Below, piece by piece: positions 1 to 11,133 of a stretch of DNA of 64,000 nucleotides; positions within the stretch are counted from its first letter, which is position 1, and each line of letters starts with the position of its first letter. The stretch spans positions 294,173 to 358,172 of the forward strand of contig NZ_KB908217.1 in the NCBI RefSeq assembly GCF_000382365.1, written 5' to 3'. The notes under the pieces were generated by a model. It was not told the DNA's origin, did not search any database, and worked only from the letters and a program-made list of their open reading frames with translations. The DNA is from Pannonibacter phragmitetus DSM 14782 (GTDB taxonomy: Bacteria; Pseudomonadota; Alphaproteobacteria; Rhizobiales; Stappiaceae). The position numbers were made by a program, and so were the translations under genes.

Positions 1-50
1 CCTTGTGCCGGAACATGAGGCACCTCAGGGCTTGCACGTACGCTGAGCGT

Positions 51-72
51 GGTATAAAGATATCTTTATATC
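51..72. promoter_or_regulatory. Palindromic operator upstream of the ArsR/methyltransferase gene
   Basis: An 18-bp perfect palindrome (TATAAAGATATCTTTATA, 53-70) extends to 22 bp with one mismatched pair. It lies about 36 bp before the start of the ArsR-type regulator and the metF gene that follows it. Its AT-rich sequence stands out from the GC-rich surroundings. ArsR-family regulators bind such palindromes, and SahR-type regulators are known to control methionine-cycle genes. Autoregulation of the regulator-metF unit is inferred. No second copy was seen before metH. Confidence 0.65.
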
Positions 73-108
73 AAGAAGCGCCGGTTGCGGCGGTATGGTG
101 TGGGCGGC

Positions 109-1122
109 ATGAGCGGCGATCAGCATCTCTCCATTGATGACCTGTTGTCGGGCCTGCGGGCTGCCGGCGAGCCGAGCCGTCTGCGGCTTCTGGCGCTGCT
201 TGCCCGCAGCGAGCTGACGGTGAAGGATGCCACCGCAATCCTCGGACAGAGTCAGCCCCGTATTTCCCGGCATCTGAAGCTGCTGGCCGAAGCTGGTCTG
301 GTGCGCCGCTATCCGGAAGGCTCCTGGGTGTTCTACCGGCTGGCGGAAGATGCTGCCGGGGATCTGGCCCGGGATCTCGTTGCCCGCCTCACGCCTTCCG
401 ATGATGTTCTGGAAGCCGATGCGGCCCGCTTCGATGCGTTGCGCAAGGCCAAGGCCGAAGAGGCGGCTGCCTATTTCGCCGCCAAGGCGCAGGTGTGGGA
501 TCAGGAGCGCTCGCTGCATGTGGCCGAGCGCGATGTGGAAGCGGCCATGCTGCGGGCGCTTGGCAACAAGCCGTTCCAGTCTTTCCTGGATCTTGGCACC
601 GGCACGGGCCGCCTGCTCGAACTGTTTGCCCCGCTTTACACCTCTGCGCTGGGCGTGGATGCCTCGCATGACATGCTGGCCGTTGCCCGTGCCAATCTGG
701 CGGGGCAGGGGCTGACGCAGGCGCAGGTGCGCCATGGCGATATCTATGCCCTCAATGTGCCGCCGGCTTCCTTTGATCTGGTGGCGGTGCATCAGGTGCT
801 CCACTTCCTCGATGATCCGGCCCGTGCCCTTGCCGAGGCCGCCCGGGCGCTGCGCCCCGGCGGGCGGCTGATGATCGTCGACTTTGCCCCGCATGAGCTT
901 GAGTTCCTGCGCGAGGAGCATGCCCACCGCCGTCTTGGCTTCTCCCGCGAGCAGATGGGCCGCTGGCTGCAGGGGCTGGGGCTCGACGTGGAAGACGTCA
1001 CCGATCTTGTGCCTGCAGCCGCAGGCAATCATTCAGCTCTGACTGTCACCCTGTGGCTGGCGCGCGACCCGAGGGTCGTGACGGACCTGCCGCTGGCTGA
1101 TCTAACCCGCGAGGTTGCGTAA
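109..1122 (+). CDS. ArsR-family regulator fused to a SAM-dependent methyltransferase domain (SahR-like)
   Basis: The 337-residue protein has an N-terminal ArsR winged helix (about residues 10-95, recognition region SQPRISRHLKLL) and a C-terminal class I methyltransferase fold with motif I LDLGTGTGR at 160-168. The cysteine metal-binding motif of metal-sensing ArsR proteins is absent, so a SAM- or SAH-type ligand bound by the methyltransferase domain is the likely signal (inference). It ends 1 bp before metF and so probably forms an operon with it. The ATG at 109 was chosen over the in-frame TTG at 85; neither has a strong ribosome binding site. Whether the second domain still catalyses methyl transfer cannot be told from sequence. 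Confidence 0.9.
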   Translation: MSGDQHLSIDDLLSGLRAAGEPSRLRLLALLARSELTVKDATAILGQSQPRISRHLKLLAEAGLVRRYPEGSWVFYRLAEDAAGDLARDLVARLTPSDDVLEADAARFDALRKAKAEEAAAYFAAKAQVWDQERSLHVAERDVEAAMLRALGNKPFQSFLDLGTGTGRLLELFAPLYTSALGVDASHDMLAVARANLAGQGLTQAQVRHGDIYALNVPPASFDLVAVHQVLHFLDDPARALAEAARALRPGGRLMIVDFAPHELEFLREEHAHRRLGFSREQMGRWLQGLGLDVEDVTDLVPAAAGNHSALTVTLWLARDPRVVTDLPLADLTREVA

Positions 1123-1123
1123 C

Positions 1124-2038
1124 ATGTCCACTTCCTCCGACGCCCGCCGTTCGCGCGGCAGCGAGAGCGCACCGGTCCAGGTGTCCTTCGAGTTCTTCCC
1201 GCCGAAGACGGACAAGATGGAAGCGGCCCTGTGGTCCACCATCCAGCGCCTGGAGACGCTGTCTCCGTCCTTCGTGTCGGTTACCTATGGCGCGGGCGGC
1301 TCCACCCGCGAGCGGACGCACCGCACGGTCGAGCGCATCCTCAAGGAAACGCCGATGCTGCCGGCCGCCCATCTCACCTGCGTCGGGGCATCCCGCGCGG
1401 ATGTGGACGCGGTGGTGCAGGATTACTGGGATCTCGGCGTGCGCCACATCGTGGCCTTGCGCGGCGACCCGCAGGAGGGCATCGGCACGGCTTATGTGCC
1501 GCGTGAAGACGGCTATGCCTATGCCAGCGATCTGGTTGCCGGGATCAAGGCCATCGGCGATTTCGAGATTTCCGTCTCGGGCTATCCGGAACGCCATCCC
1601 GAAAGCACGGATTGGCAGATCGAGATCGACAACCTGAAGCGCAAGATCGATGCTGGCGCGAGCCGCGTCATCACCCAGTATTTCTTCGACAACAATCTGT
1701 TCGAAGCCTATCTGGAGCGCATCGCCAAAGCGGGTCTCTCCATTCCGGTGGTGCCGGGCATCCTGCCGATCCTGAACTTTGATCAGGTGGTGAAGTTCTC
1801 GTCGGGCTGCGGAACCACCATTCCGGACTGGCTTTCCCGGCGCTTTGCCGGCCTTGATGATGACGCTGAAACCCGCAAGCTCGTCGGCGCCGCCGTTGCC
1901 TATGAGCAGGTGATGGATCTTGTCGACCGCGGCATCAGCGACTTCCACTTCTACACCATGAACCGCGCTGAACTGACCTTCGCTCTCTGCCATATGCTGG
2001 GGCTGGGGCAGGGCGAGACGGCACGTCAGGTGGCGTGA
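1124..2038 (+). CDS. metF: Methylenetetrahydrofolate reductase
   Basis: The 304-residue FAD enzyme reduces 5,10-methylene-THF to 5-methyl-THF, the methyl donor for MetH downstream. The N-terminal VSFEFFPPKT motif, the VTYGAGGSTRERT segment and the ALRGDP motif (near residue 112) are typical of MetF, and length matches the family. The ATG lies 1 bp after the stop of the ArsR/methyltransferase gene, indicating co-transcription and control from the operator at 51-72. A few non-conserved residues precede the catalytic core, as is common in alphaproteobacteria. Confidence 0.97.
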   Translation: MSTSSDARRSRGSESAPVQVSFEFFPPKTDKMEAALWSTIQRLETLSPSFVSVTYGAGGSTRERTHRTVERILKETPMLPAAHLTCVGASRADVDAVVQDYWDLGVRHIVALRGDPQEGIGTAYVPREDGYAYASDLVAGIKAIGDFEISVSGYPERHPESTDWQIEIDNLKRKIDAGASRVITQYFFDNNLFEAYLERIAKAGLSIPVVPGILPILNFDQVVKFSSGCGTTIPDWLSRRFAGLDDDAETRKLVGAAVAYEQVMDLVDRGISDFHFYTMNRAELTFALCHMLGLGQGETARQVA

Positions 2039-2185
2039 GGGGTTCATTCTCTGCTTACATCTCTCCCTTCACTATGGAGGTGAGATGAAAAGGGACGGTT
2101 ATCCGCTGCCGGGCACGAGGGACGAAGGCACTGGAATGTAGCTGCAGCGTCGCTTTTCTTACGACGGTCTGCCTGTCAGGCACCA

Positions 2186-2339
2186 ACTCCTCTCCCCCCT
2201 TGAGGGGGAGATGCCCCCGGAGGGGGCAGAGGGGGGTATCTGACCGTCAGCTCATGTGAGAAGTGGTGCTGTGCCGGAACGCTGGCACCCCCCTCTGTCT
2301 GCTGGCGCAGACATCTCCCCCTCAAGGGGGGAGAGGGGT
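2186..2339. repeat. 154-bp nested palindromic intergenic repeat
   Basis: Outer arms 2186-2213 and 2312-2339 are 28-nt inverted repeats with one mismatch (core CATCTCCCCCTCAAGGGG). Inner arms around 2225-2240 and 2285-2299 (GGCAGAGGGGGGT type) are also inverted. Each outer arm is itself partly self-complementary. The layout resembles the short mosaic palindromic elements (RIME or Bru-RS type) scattered between genes in Rhizobiales. There is no coding capacity. It sits in the 505-bp gap between metF and metH, and the rest of that gap up to 2450 shows nothing else convincing. Confidence 0.7.
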
Positions 2340-2452
2340 GCTGCGGCAAAAGGAGAGTGCGCTGCTCCTCCTTGAGCCCGGTGTAGAAACCCTCCCAAGG
2401 CGGACAGGAACATGTGCCTGACCTCTTGCCGGGAAGGACGCTTTGGAACACA

Positions 2453-2518
2453 TCCGGCGCGGAGCATCAGGCCTGCGCCGGACAGGAATGATCTTCAGGT
2501 CCGCGTGGCGGACCTTTT
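2453..2518 (+). promoter_or_regulatory. metH leader with two hairpins, the second terminator-like
   Basis: Hairpin 1 pairs TCCGGCGC (2453-2460) with GCGCCGGA (2475-2482) around a 14-nt loop. Hairpin 2 pairs AGGTCCGC (2497-2504) with GCGGACCT (2508-2515) around GTG and is followed by TTT. The second lies only 26 nt upstream of the metH ATG and looks like an intrinsic terminator or attenuator. I could not match it to the SAM-II, SAH, SAM/SAH or cobalamin riboswitch consensus by eye. Confidence 0.45.
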
Positions 2519-2543
2519 GTGTGACAGGAACCGGATCACATCC

Positions 2544-6272
<3,729 letters not shown>

Positions 6273-6317
6273 GGCACGGCATCTGAGAGGCAGGCGGCAC
6301 GGCGGTGCTGTCTGGCC

Positions 6318-6426
6318 CTTATACCAACTCTCGATGAGCTTGGCTCATCGAGAGTTGGTCAAGCCCGTGCAGCGCTTGAGCATTTTCACGGCGTGATGCG
6401 TCAGCATCGAAAGCCTTGGTATTATG
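6318..6426. repeat. MITE-like element with a 17-bp perfect hairpin
   Basis: Arms 6323-6339 and 6343-6359 (ACCAACTCTCGATGAGC and its complement) form a 17-bp perfect stem with a 3-nt loop. The stretch is bounded by CTTATACCAA (6318-6327) and TTGGTATTATG (6416-6426), which are partly inverted ends. No T-run follows on either strand, so a plain terminator is less likely than a small non-autonomous mobile repeat. It lies between the convergent ends of metH and a small minus-strand gene. Confidence 0.4.
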
Positions 6427-6430
6427 CGGT

Positions 6431-6751
6431 TCAGCGGCCGGTGGAAGACTCGCCCACTGCAATGAACGAGAAGGAACGGTTCTGCTGGGAGCCGTTCGAG
6501 GCGCCGGTGATGGCGGTTGCGCTGGCGGCCGTGAGGTAGGGGAAGACCACGTTGTCGAGCGGGCTTTCGCTCAGGGTACCCCACAGCACCTGCGAGCCGG
6601 TGATGGCCGGCAGGCCGGCGAAGTTGCCGTTGAACGAGATCTGGTAGACCCCCGGCCCTTCGTTGATGACAGCAAAATCATAGTCTCCTTCACCGCCACT
6701 GCCAGAGGCGATCGTTCCGTTGGCGTTCACAACGCCCCAAATCGTAGTCAT
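6431..6751 (-). CDS. Small conserved hypothetical protein, beta-rich
   Basis: The 106-residue protein starts MTTIWGVVNANG and ends with an RSFSFIAVG motif. It is rich in Gly, Ser, Thr and Asn with alternating hydrophobics, suggesting a small all-beta fold of the kind seen in tail-fibre-like or collagen-associated heads (impression only). There is no signal peptide or membrane segment. The ATG at 6751 has AAGGAG eight bases upstream; a longer frame to 6862 lacks such support. Function unknown; it stands alone, divergent from azoR. Confidence 0.7.
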   Translation of the reverse strand: MTTIWGVVNANGTIASGSGGEGDYDFAVINEGPGVYQISFNGNFAGLPAITGSQVLWGTLSESPLDNVVFPYLTAASATAITGASNGSQQNRSFSFIAVGESSTGR

Positions 6752-6870
6752 GGAATTGCTCCTTGTCAGAGGTGACTGGCAAGAAGGAGGACGCAGCGCG
6801 GACGGCGGTGTGAACCTGTCAGAACCAACTTTGAGCGGGGCGGCTTCAGGGCGGGGTTTCATGATGATCC

Positions 6871-6942
6871 GAACAGACTGTTCACCAGCCGTGACCTAGT
6901 TATCCGCCGGACGGGAGGTTATCTCTACCGCGACGAATAACC
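6871..6942. promoter_or_regulatory. Candidate operators in the azoR upstream region
   Basis: Two small inverted repeats lie between the divergent hypothetical gene and azoR: GAACAGACTGTTC (6871-6883, 5-bp arms) and GGTTAT/ATAACC (6917-6922 and 6937-6942). They are plausible regulator sites, but both are short and could be chance. Confidence 0.2.
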
Positions 6943-6985
6943 GGCACTTCACCTCCCCGGTGTTTCATCTCCAAGGAGAGCTTTG

Positions 6986-7588
6986 ATGTCCAAGACCATC
7001 CTCAAGATTGATGCTTCTGCCCGCAAGGCAGGCTCTGCGACCCGTGACCTCACCGAAAAGCTGGTGAACGGCCTCGCTGCCAAGACCGCTGGCGCCACCG
7101 TCGTGACCCGTGACGTTGCCGCCGGCTTCCCGCTGGTTGACGAAGAGTGGATCGGCGCCAACTTCACCGACCCGGCAGCCCGCACCGATGCGCAGAAGGC
7201 GAAGCTTGCCCTTTCCGACAGCCTCGTTGCCGAGCTGAAGGCTGCTGACGTGATCGTCATCGCCGCTCCGGTTTACAACTTCGGCATTCCGGCTGCGCTC
7301 AAGTCCTGGATCGATCTGGTGGCCCGCGCCCGCGAAACCTTCCAGTACACCGAAGCCGGTCCGGAAGGCCTGCTGAAGGGCAAGAAGGCCTATATTGTTG
7401 CAGCTTCTGGCGGCACCCCGGTCGGCTCGTCCTATGACTATGCCACCACCTACCTGCGTCACGTCTTCGGCTTCCTCGGCATCACCGATGTGGAAGTCGT
7501 GGCTGCCGACAAGCTGGCCATGGACGCTGAAGGCAGCATCAAGGCTGCGAACGAAGCCATCGACACTCTCGTCGCCAAGGCCGCCTGA
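6986..7588 (+). CDS. azoR: FMN-dependent NADH-azoreductase
   Basis: The 200-residue flavodoxin-like quinone/azo reductase of the AcpD/AzoR family reduces quinones and azo dyes with NADH via FMN and is thought to protect against quinone stress. Visible signatures are the N-terminal ILKIDASARKAGS phosphate-binding segment, APVYNFGIPAALKSWID (around 93-110) and ASGGTPVGSSYDY near 143. Length matches the family. The ATG at 6986 has AAGGAGAG just upstream; a TTG codon directly before it also extends the frame. Monocistronic, with a terminator hairpin downstream. Confidence 0.95.
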   Translation: MSKTILKIDASARKAGSATRDLTEKLVNGLAAKTAGATVVTRDVAAGFPLVDEEWIGANFTDPAARTDAQKAKLALSDSLVAELKAADVIVIAAPVYNFGIPAALKSWIDLVARARETFQYTEAGPEGLLKGKKAYIVAASGGTPVGSSYDYATTYLRHVFGFLGITDVEVVAADKLAMDAEGSIKAANEAIDTLVAKAA

Positions 7589-7589
7589 G

Positions 7590-7625
7590 TTCAGGTAAAA
7601 CTGGTTCAGGCAAAACCGGTTCAGG
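7590..7625. repeat. 15-bp tandem repeat, about 2.4 copies
   Basis: The unit TTCAGGYAAAACYGG occurs at 7590-7604 and 7605-7619, with a partial third copy from 7620. It begins just after the azoR stop codon. It is probably a recent slippage duplication in the 3' untranslated region. Confidence 0.6.
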
Positions 7626-7643
7626 ACCGAGTTCCGCATTCCG

Positions 7644-7673
7644 CAGCCGCCCGAAAGGGCGGCTGTGCTGTTT
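7644..7673 (+). terminator. Intrinsic terminator of azoR
   Basis: CAGCCGCCC (7644-7652) pairs with GGGCGGCTG (7657-7665) around GAAA. A T-rich tail with interruptions (TGCTGTTTCTG) follows. Confidence 0.75.
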
Positions 7674-7838
7674 CTGTGCCGCGCCTGTGGCCCTGACGAA
7701 AACCGTCTGCCCTTCCGGCCTCCTGAGGCCTTTGGATAATGTCCATTCCTGATGGGTTTCGTCACCGGCAGTTGCTCATGTCCTTGCCGTGCCTGGGCAA
7801 TTCAGGGCTTGATGCGCCGGTATCGAGCGATCTGACGT
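7674..7838. other. Intergenic stretch without a recognisable gene
   Basis: Between the azoR terminator and the terminator of the minus-strand small gene I see no open frame with a ribosome binding site and no repeat. Confidence 0.5.
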
Positions 7839-7870
7839 AAAACGCCCGCCGGACGATCATCCTGCGGGCG
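7839..7870 (-). terminator. Terminator of the 27-residue peptide transcript
   Basis: Read on the minus strand, CGCCCGC (7864-7870 complement) pairs with GCGGGCG (7843-7849 complement) and is followed by TTTT (7839-7842). It lies 130 bp beyond the stop codon of the small membrane peptide gene, with no other minus-strand gene between. Confidence 0.55.
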
Positions 7871-7999
7871 CTCCAACTGGATCCCTGATTTTTTGCTGCG
7901 CATTTTCTGCGCGGCTGCCGGTCCTTCCGGCCAGCCAGATTTTCATCTGATGCCTATCTTCCACCCAGCTAGCATCAGATCTGCAGTCCTCCAGGTCTC

Positions 8000-8083
8000 C
8001 TACAGCGCACCGATCACAATGGCACCGAGAAAGACGAAAGCTGCACAGACTGCTATCACGTCAAGATTGCGGACAATCGACAT
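8000..8083 (-). CDS. 27-residue single-pass membrane peptide
   Basis: The predicted peptide begins MSIVRNLDVIAVCAAF and ends GAIVIGAL. A short charged N terminus (one Arg, one Asp) precedes about 19 hydrophobic residues, enough for one membrane span. A strong GGGAGG ribosome binding site lies 7 nt before the ATG, and a terminator-like hairpin with TTTT lies downstream at 7839-7870. Together these give the layout of a dedicated transcription unit. Function unknown; such peptides often modulate a membrane partner (inference). A 97-residue plus-strand frame covers the same bases but lacks these signals. Confidence 0.65.
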   Translation of the reverse strand: MSIVRNLDVIAVCAAFVFLGAIVIGAL

Positions 8084-8230
8084 TGTTTTGCCTCCCGATG
8101 TCCTTTCCTGCACGTCTATCAATGTAGGCAAGGCTGCAGCCCGCGCAAAGCAGAAAATGTGCTGCACTGCGAAAGCAGCCGCATAAACTACCTGCCTTGA
8201 AGCAGTAAGGCTTTGATTGTGTGTGTGAAT

Positions 8231-8266
8231 GCCAGTCGTTGTCTGACAACGGCTGGCTGCTATAAC
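8231..8266 (+). promoter_or_regulatory. 27-bp palindrome overlapping a promoter-like sequence
   Basis: GCCAGTCGTTGTC (8231-8243) and GACAACGGCTGGC (8245-8257) are inverted with one G-T pair and a 1-nt centre. Inside and beyond lie TTGTCT (8239-8244) and TATAAC (8261-8266) with 16-bp spacing, which could be -35 and -10 elements reading toward the DUF2336 gene. Alternatively it is an RNA hairpin. The 8267-8479 stretch up to the next gene is AT-rich, especially 8360-8440, as expected for promoter DNA. Confidence 0.4.
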
Positions 8267-8479
8267 CGTATTCTTGCATATAGGTTGTACGCGGCCCTCG
8301 ACAGCGCTGGCGCTATGTTTGGCGAAGGCGCGGGGCGGATTTATCGAAACGCAGGTGTGGCAAGATAAATATTTAAGGTTGAAAATCCATTTGTAATAAT
8401 TATCATCAGCTTAATAAAAAAGTAATAAGTTCTGCAAAGTGTAGGTTCTTGATCTGGCGCATGTGTTGGGCGGGGGAAA

Positions 8480-9550
8480 ATGCAAAATCTCGGCAGGCTG
8501 GCTGAACTTGCGAGGGATAATACCCCGGCAGGCCGGCGTGCGCTCGTCGATGCGGTCACGGACATGTTCATGACCGCCGCACCTGATCAGGTTGATCACA
8601 TAAGCCTGCTGTTCGGCGATATCGTCCTCAAGGTGATCGGCAAGCTTGAGGAAGAAGCCCGCATGGCGCTCGCTGTGCGCATCAGCGAAGCGGATGTCGC
8701 ACCGCGCGACCTGATCATGTCGCTTGCTGCAGATCAGATCAATGTGGCAGCTCCCATTCTTGCCGGGTCACCAGTTCTGACCACCGGTGATCTTGTATCC
8801 CTTGCCGAAACTGGCAGCATGGATCATCTCGGCGTCATCGCAGACCGGCGGCCCCTGAACGAGGCTGTGACGAGTGTCATTGTCAACCGGGGAAACACCG
8901 AGGTGCTGGCGACCGTTGCCGGCAACGAACAGGCCCGGTTCACGGCCAATGCCTTTGATATGCTGCTGGAAAAGGCCCGCCATCATCCGATGATCCAGGA
9001 GGCGCTGATCGGCCGGGAGGATCTTCCTGCCGAGGGGGCCCGTAATCTCGTTCCCTATCTCTCGGAGGAGCTGAAGAAGCGTATCCTCGATCTGGGCGGA
9101 GATGGAACGCTGGTGCAGATCCTGGCGGAGCGGGCCGCGCAGGAGGTACAGGCTCAGGTGCGTGATCTGGGCAGTGCGCAATCGCGTGCGAAGATGCTGA
9201 TTGACGACGTGAAGGCCCGCCGCCGTCCGATTGACGATGCAGTCAACCAGTTTTCCAAGACAGACCGCCCGGTGGACCTTGCCCATCTGCTGGCGGAGGT
9301 GAGCGAACTGCCAACAGCCATGGTGGCCCGGGTTTTCTTCAATCCCGATGACGCGCCGCTGATCATTCTGTGCCGTGCCAATGGTGTGACGGACAACGCT
9401 TACAAGAACATCGTCAAGCTGCGGGCCCAGCGGCTGAAGATGAACGGCCAGGACATCAACGAGGCATTTCTCCGGTATGGCCGCATGCAAAGGGCCGAGG
9501 CCATGCGCGCGCTCGCCGTGATCCGGGAGCGCGCGAAAAAGGCGTCCTGA
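8480..9550 (+). CDS. DUF2336 domain protein
   Basis: The 356-residue, largely alpha-helical, soluble protein has a DUF2336 region spanning most of residues 5-260 (helical repeats such as DLVSLAETGSMDHLGVIADRRPLNEAVT). No enzyme motif is visible. The family is common in alphaproteobacteria and is often associated with stress or cell-cycle regulation, but its biochemical role is not established. The ATG at 8480 follows GGGGGAAA. It is transcribed alone and converges on the LysE gene. Confidence 0.88.
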   Translation: MQNLGRLAELARDNTPAGRRALVDAVTDMFMTAAPDQVDHISLLFGDIVLKVIGKLEEEARMALAVRISEADVAPRDLIMSLAADQINVAAPILAGSPVLTTGDLVSLAETGSMDHLGVIADRRPLNEAVTSVIVNRGNTEVLATVAGNEQARFTANAFDMLLEKARHHPMIQEALIGREDLPAEGARNLVPYLSEELKKRILDLGGDGTLVQILAERAAQEVQAQVRDLGSAQSRAKMLIDDVKARRRPIDDAVNQFSKTDRPVDLAHLLAEVSELPTAMVARVFFNPDDAPLIILCRANGVTDNAYKNIVKLRAQRLKMNGQDINEAFLRYGRMQRAEAMRALAVIRERAKKAS

Positions 9551-9571
9551 CGAGGGGCGCGGCGCCTCAGA

Positions 9572-10210
9572 TCAGGCTGCAGCCCGGCGCAGCGCGGCTG
9601 TCATGGCCGCAGCGCCAATCAGCAGCGAGCCGCCAAGCCGGTTAAGGGTCCTCATCAGCGAGGGCTTGCGGATCTGCTTGCGCAGGGCAGAGGCGGCCAG
9701 CGCATAGACGCCCGCGTTCAAGGCACCCAGCACCACGAAGGTCACGCCCATCAGCACCAGCTGCGGCGCTACGGGTGCGGCCGGGGCGATGAAGTGGGGC
9801 AGGAAGGCTATGAAGAAGGCGATTCCCTTCGGATTGAGGCTCGTCACCACATAGGTGTTCCAGAAGATCTTGCGCGGCTCCATGGCTGGGGCTGCCGTAT
9901 CAACCTGGTCCGCTGCAGGAATGAAAGGCGGCTGCCGCCACATCTTGATGCCGAGCCACAGCAGATAGAGCGCGCCGGCCCATTTCAGCACGGTGAAGGC
10001 CGTTGCCGATGCTGCCAGAACAGCGCCGAGGCCAAGCAGCGAGGCGGTGGCCGCTGTTGCGTCACCCAAAGCGACACCCAGCACGCAGGCTCCGGCCGAT
10101 TTGCGGCCATGCGACAGCGCATAGCTGATCACCAGCAGGATGGTTGGCCCGGGAATGGCGAGCACAACGAGAGTGGCCGCCACATAGGCGATGTAGAGTT
10201 CCAGTGTCAT
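9572..10210 (-). CDS. LysE/RhtB-family amino acid exporter
   Basis: The 212-residue inner-membrane protein has about six hydrophobic segments and the family signature near the N terminus (LAIPGPTILLVISYALSHG, about 17-35). A second conserved segment, SLNPKGIAFFIAFLPHF, lies near 123-139. The family exports amino acids or homoserine lactone-like compounds; the substrate here cannot be assigned. The ATG at 10210 was chosen because it starts at the first membrane span and has GAAGGA upstream; a longer frame to 10264 has no ribosome binding site. Confidence 0.92.
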   Translation of the reverse strand: MTLELYIAYVAATLVVLAIPGPTILLVISYALSHGRKSAGACVLGVALGDATAATASLLGLGAVLAASATAFTVLKWAGALYLLWLGIKMWRQPPFIPAADQVDTAAPAMEPRKIFWNTYVVTSLNPKGIAFFIAFLPHFIAPAAPVAPQLVLMGVTFVVLGALNAGVYALAASALRKQIRKPSLMRTLNRLGGSLLIGAAAMTAALRRAAA

Positions 10211-10311
10211 TCCAAAATCCTTCCGCAACATGCCCAGTTTCCGCCAACAGGCAAAGCGAGCCACGGCGCAGACCGCGTTGCAAGTGGAATTGTGCAGCTG
10301 ACACAGTTTGA

Positions 10312-10346
10312 CAGAAAGAAAAAGGGAGCCCGCAGTGTGGGCTCCC
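10312..10346 (-). terminator. Terminator of the BA14K gene
   Basis: GGGAGCCC (10324-10331) and GGGCTCCC (10339-10346) form an 8-bp stem. On the minus strand it is followed by a T-rich run (complement of 10312-10323). Confidence 0.85.
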
Positions 10347-10372
10347 TCTGGGGATTGGACTAACGGTCCGTG

Positions 10373-10906
10373 TTACTGGCAGAAGCGCTGCTCGCCGCCA
10401 TGGGTCGTGAAGGTGCCCGTGCGCGGGTTGAAGCTGCGGTAGCGCGAGCTGCAGTAGTCGTACCAGGCCGGGCTCCACGGCAGGTAGCCGGGCGATGCCT
10501 GTGGTGTGCCATAGACCGGGGCGCCATACACCGGGCCGGGGGCCGGAATGGGAGCATGAGCCGGCGGGTAATAGGCCGGGGGAGGCGTGGAGGCGCTGGC
10601 GCCGCCGCTCATGGTGCCCAGAAGAATGGCACCGGCGGCAAGGCCGATCACACCGGCGGCAATGGCTGCATCCGTGTTGTTGCGCTTGCCTCCGCGCTCC
10701 TCGTGCCGGTCCCTGCGCCGTTCGATCCGGTTGCGGTCTTCCCAGCCGCTGTCGTAACCCCGGTCATAGCCGCGCTCGAAGCCGCGGCCATGGCCCCAGC
10801 CGCCGTGCCGGTCACCCCAGCCGCCCGCTTGCGCGCCGGTTGCCAGCGGCGCCAGCAGACTGGCCGAAAGGGCGGCAGTCAGAATGCGCTTGGTCAGGGT
10901 GTTCAT
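10373..10906 (-). CDS. BA14K-family secreted protein
   Basis: The 177-residue protein has a signal peptide (KRILTAALSASLLAPLATGAQA, cleavage near residue 26). A Gly/Arg/Asp-rich low-complexity region and a glycine-rich hydrophobic stretch (about 80-105) follow, then a Pro/Tyr-rich linker. The C-terminal BA14K motif (WYDYCSSRYRSFNPRTGTF) ends in a second Cys, so the Cys pair probably forms a disulphide. The family includes the immunoreactive Brucella 14-kDa protein with lectin-like activity; the role here is unknown. The ATG at 10906 has AAGGAG upstream; a longer frame to 11017 is not credible. Confidence 0.88.
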   Translation of the reverse strand: MNTLTKRILTAALSASLLAPLATGAQAGGWGDRHGGWGHGRGFERGYDRGYDSGWEDRNRIERRRDRHEERGGKRNNTDAAIAAGVIGLAAGAILLGTMSGGASASTPPPAYYPPAHAPIPAPGPVYGAPVYGTPQASPGYLPWSPAWYDYCSSRYRSFNPRTGTFTTHGGEQRFCQ

Positions 10907-11133
10907 CTTCCGTCTCCTTCGCGTGAGGGGGCTCGATCCGTGTGGCCCGTTCCTCTGTGTTCCGATGGTGCCAATTTGCCATGGGGGGACTGAATGCACT
11001 CTGAGATGCCCGTTCATCTGCCGTTCATGTTGGCAACTGCCTTGGCAGGGCCTTTGCTGGCGGGCCGGGGCTGTCTTTTAGCCGCTGCACGGATAGAATG
11101 GCGGCGAGGGAGATTGCTGTTCGGAGAACTCTG

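Noticed and set aside
2085..2141. An 18-codon frame with a GGAGGTGAG leader between metF and metH (possible leader peptide).
   Set aside because: The apparent ribosome binding site is one arm of a CATCTC/GAGATG hairpin just after metF, and the peptide has no Met or Cys run to suggest attenuation.
7893..8186. A 97-codon plus-strand frame.
   Set aside because: There is no ribosome binding site and it overlaps the better supported minus-strand membrane peptide.
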